Positions 54,555 through 64,000 of a DNA stretch of 64,000 bases are shown here, one piece after another. Under the pieces are notes generated by a model. It made no database searches and was not told where the DNA came from. It saw only the letters and a list, made by a program, of their open reading frames with translations. The translations under genes and the position numbers were made by a program. Within the stretch, counting starts at the first letter, position 1, and every line of letters begins with the position of its first letter. Source of the DNA: Scylla paramamosain (taxonomy: Eukaryota > Arthropoda > Malacostraca > Decapoda > Portunidae); the NCBI RefSeq assembly GCF_035594125.1, contig NC_087181.1, positions 4,917,032 through 4,981,031 on the forward strand. Reading direction: 5' to 3'.

Positions 54555-55413
54555 TTTTTTATGTAGGAAGGATACTGGCCAAGGGCAACAAAAATCTAAT
54601 AAAAAAAAAATGCCCACTGAAATGCCAGTCCCTTAAAAGGGTCAAAGCAGTGGTCAAAAATTGGTGGATAAGTGTCTTGAAACCTCCCTCTTGAAGGAAT
54701 TCAAGTCATAGGAAGGTGGAAATACAGAAGCAGGCAGGGAGTTCCAGAGTTTACCAGAGAAAGGGATGAATGATTGAGAATACTGGTTAACTCTTGCGTT
54801 AGAGAGGTGGACAGAATAGGGGTGAGAGAAAGAAGAAAGTCTTGTGCAGCGAGGCCGCGGAAGGAGGGGAGGCATGCAGTTAGCAAGATCAGAAGAGCAG
54901 TTGGCATGAAAATAGCGGTAGAAGACAGCTAGATATGCAACATTGCGGCGGTGAGAGAGGGGCTGAAGACAGTCAGTTAGAGGAGAGGAGTTGATGAGAC
55001 GAAAAGCTTTTGATTCCACCCTGTCTAGAAGAGCAGTATGAGTGGAACCCCCCCAGACATGTGAAGCATACTACATACATGGACGGATAAGGCCCTTGTA
55101 CAGAGTTAGCAGCTGGGAGGGTGAGAAAAACTGGCGGAGACGTCTCAGAACACCTAACTTCATAGAAGCTGTTTTAGCTAGAGATGAGATGTGAAGTTTC
55201 CAGTTCAGATTATAAGTAAAGGACAGACCGAGGATGTTCAGTGTAGAAGAGGGGGACAGTTGAGTGTCATTGAAGAAGAGGGGATAGTTGTCTGGAAGAT
55301 TGTGTCGAGTTGATAGATGGAGGAATTGAGTTTTTGAGGCATTGAACAATACCAAGTTTGCTCTGCCCCAATCAGAAATTTTAGAAAGATCAGAAGTCAG
55401 GCGTTCTGTGGCT
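54555..55413 (-). mobile_element. 5'-truncated copy of the same Jockey-group LINE, antisense in receptor intron
   Basis: Matches 41,372-42,236 base for base with roughly 12-15 differences by eye (~98%), including the 3' untranslated region and poly(A) run (poly-T on plus, about 54,548-54,561). It is cut off upstream inside the codons for ATERLTSDLSKISDW. One nonsense codon (TAG at 55,071-55,073, GAG in the longer copy) interrupts the C-terminal frame YASHVW. Orientation opposite to the host gene, as for the longer copy. Confidence 0.92.
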
Positions 55414-55578
55414 TGTCAATTTATTCTTCATGTTCATAATCTTACATGGAAATTCTGATTGTTCATTATTTTATCACTGTTTCCCTTAATTAAATAGTAT
55501 ATGTAGATATGCCTGTGTAACTTATGTGTTAAGTCGCTTCCGAGGCTGTGTGCCATGTACTAACTGCTTTCCCTTTCG

Positions 55579-55620
55579 TGTGTGTGCGCGCGCGTGTGTG
55601 TGTGTGTGTGTGTGTGTGTG
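55579..55620. repeat. (GT)n with GC inserts directly at the acceptor of the membrane exon
   Basis: gtgtgtgcgcgcgcgtgtgt... continues up to the gcag acceptor at 55,621-55,624, taking the place of a normal polypyrimidine tract. Confidence 0.9.
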
Positions 55621-55624
55621 GCAG

Positions 55625-55737
55625 CAGTGGCAGTGATCAGCGTGGTGTCCTTCCTGGTGATAGTAACCTGTGTTGTAGCAGTCTTGCTCTGCCTCAGGAT
55701 CCTGCGCCTCAGAAACAACTCTCCGTCAGTGTTTCAG
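55625..55737 (+). CDS. Receptor exon 16: transmembrane helix
   Basis: Acceptor gtggcag, donor ttcag|gtgagt. Phase from exon 15 gives S, then VAVISVVSFLVIVTCVVAVL, LCLRILRLRNN and SPSVFQ: about 23 hydrophobic residues followed by a basic stop-transfer segment (RILRLR), so the C-terminus is cytoplasmic. A second CAG nine bases downstream offers an alternative acceptor. Confidence 0.88.
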
Positions 55738-56446
55738 GTGAGTGTCTTGTCCAGCTCAGTACCATTTGTGCTGCTGCTACTACTGCTGATGGTCATGATG
55801 CTGACGATGAGGAGGAGATTAATCATAATGAACGTGCTGTATTTTTGGTTTGTTGCCTATGAATGAGATGTGAATTTGCTACAATACCAAAAAACTACCC
55901 ATGAGTGATGCCTCCCCTAAGCAAGCATGATTTAAATGAATGCTGAACTCATGCACATTTTCGTCTATTAATAATTAGCTTTTGAATAGAGGCAGATTCC
56001 AAAATAAACACTACAGAGTTCACTACAGCTGTTGATTCCCTTGCTGCCTTAATCTGCTTGTTGAGGATGAACCGGATGACCATAAACATGTGAGTGATGT
56101 GTGGTGGTGATGAAGTAGTAACTTTTAGGGTAATGGGACATGCCGCATGGTGTACGTCAATGGGGTAAAGTCCTCAGGCAGGGATCATGGAACAGAACCT
56201 GATGATTACAGGCCCATGCTAGCCACTCTACCTCCCGCCACACAGAACCAACACTGAGATACGAAGGTAAGGAAGCTTTAACCCTGCCAAAAGTAAGCCG
56301 AATGAGAGCGCATGAATCCTTAATGATGTTTTGTCCCTTTTCTTGAAACTTTTTTCGTACAGTGTAAACACCTGATAGATGTTAATTAGAAACCCAAGAT
56401 ATTCATCACCCCTAAAGAATTAATGACAAGTGTTAATGTTCTACAG
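55738..56446. other. Intron, no supported feature
   Basis: Between the membrane exon donor and the next acceptor (tgttctacag). No coding or repeat feature seen. Confidence 0.6.
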
Positions 56447-56517
56447 GGAGGTCCTGGTTCGCATGACGATGGCATTGTGGCTGACAGCTTATTCGACCCC
56501 AGTGCAAAATGAACCAG
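56447..56517 (+). CDS. Receptor exon 17: cytoplasmic tail, apparent one-base deletion
   Basis: Acceptor gttctacag, donor accag|gtagcg; 71 nt. In phase 0 it reads GGPGSHDDGIVADSLFDPSA-K and then TGA (56,510-56,512). The next exon is open in phase 0 only if this exon were 72 nt. One more A in the run gcaaaatg would turn K-stop into K-M-N-Q and splice in frame. Either a base is missing in the assembly, the allele is broken, or the exon is alternative and truncating. Confidence 0.65.
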
Positions 56518-56619
56518 GTAGCGTTTAGCTCTCACTCTTCTGCTGTTCCATACGAGTCACTCGACTAGGGGTGTGAGTGGTGCTTGATGCCACCCTTAAC
56601 TTTCCCTTCCCACCTCCAG

Positions 56620-56757
56620 GATGACGGGACAAGCGAGGACATGGGTCCTTTGCGGGACGGTCTCAACCACCACAGGATGCTGGACATCTTGGACGACATT
56701 GACGATGTTGATGACGGCTCCAAGAGGTTGCTGCAGACCGTTTCAACAACACAAGCG
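56620..56757 (+). CDS. Receptor exon 18: acidic cytoplasmic tail
   Basis: Acceptor ccacctccag, donor agcg|gtattt; 46 codons, phase 0 on both sides. Reads DDGTSEDMGPLRDGLNHHRM, LDILDDIDDVDDGSKRLLQT, VSTTQA. Strongly acidic, no enzymatic domain. It can also be joined in frame directly to exon 16 if exon 17 is skipped. Confidence 0.75.
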
Positions 56758-56814
56758 GTATTTTTCAAGAATATGAAATAATTCAACCTATGGTCTATGT
56801 ATAACTCCTCTCAG

Positions 56815-56871
56815 GTTGACCACCACTCCTCACCTGATGGCGCTGGGGTGGCCCCAGCAGTTTCCTCCTAG
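56815..56871 (+). CDS. Receptor exon 19: C-terminus and stop
   Basis: Acceptor cctctcag. Reads VDHHSSPDGAGVAPAVSS and TAG (56,869-56,871), phase 0 from exon 18. A polyadenylation signal candidate follows 75 bp later. Confidence 0.7.
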   Translation, partial: VDHHSSPDGAGVAPAVSS

Positions 56872-56945
56872 AATTGCATTCACGGGTGAAGGCACGGGTT
56901 TAGAGAGTACGAGTTGGGGGTTTGAGGAACCCCATCCAAGTAAGA

Positions 56946-56951
56946 AATAAA
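56946..56951 (+). promoter_or_regulatory. Polyadenylation signal candidate AATAAA
   Basis: Canonical hexamer 75 bp after the receptor stop codon, followed by a GT-rich stretch (attgggagggagtttaactt). Confidence 0.5.

Positions 56952-64000
<7,049 letters not shown>

Overview
This is eukaryotic, arthropod-like DNA, most probably from a decapod crustacean. That call is inference: it rests on very dense and very long microsatellites, several non-LTR retrotransposon families, A/T-rich satellite-like arrays, and one host gene with many small exons separated by repeat-filled introns. No bacterial, organellar or viral genes were seen. A 100-N scaffold gap (22,860-22,959) divides the window into two contigs.

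Layout, left contig. 1-6,850 is non-coding with microsatellites. 6,960-12,035 is an A/T-rich tandem array of ~90-97 bp monomers (called S1 here). 12,360-14,345 is a GC-richer tandem array carrying 16 copies of a hairpin motif, capped by a tRNA-derived SINE head on the minus strand (14,400-14,487). 14,490-22,859 holds degraded CR1/L2-like LINE pieces on the minus strand, then a longer LINE reverse-transcriptase frame on the plus strand (21,259-22,520) bounded by (AT)n tracts.

Right contig. 22,960-35,577 is a second S1 array in the opposite orientation. Its monomers follow a five-monomer higher-order order (a-b-c-d-e, about 470-490 bp). A nearly intact RTE-type LINE abuts the array edge (35,577-38,256). 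From 39,885 to 56,871 a host gene runs on the plus strand in 19 recognisable exons: three immunoglobulin domains, five fibronectin type III domains, one transmembrane helix and a short acidic cytoplasmic tail, i.e. a neuronal adhesion or guidance-type receptor. The 5' end (signal peptide) is not found. Exon phases fit throughout except for two lesions: an in-frame TAG in the second exon and an apparent one-base deletion in an A run in the 17th. The gene is therefore a recent pseudogene, has regulated exons, or carries sequence errors.

Inside its introns, both antisense to the host gene, are a nearly full-length Jockey-group LINE (41,372-44,400) and a ~98% identical 5'-truncated copy (54,555-55,413), plus a broken minus-strand cDNA-like retrocopy (46,460-46,883). 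Downstream of the gene are (AT)n/(AC)n tracts, purine-rich DNA and a T-rich repeat array (60,200-64,000) with a ~1.05 kb internal direct duplication.

The most unusual structures are the S1 higher-order array with its inverted arrangement across the gap, the hairpin/splice-donor array at 12.4-14.3 kb, and microsatellites lying directly at splice acceptors of the receptor gene. All similarity statements are by eye; no alignment or database search was run.
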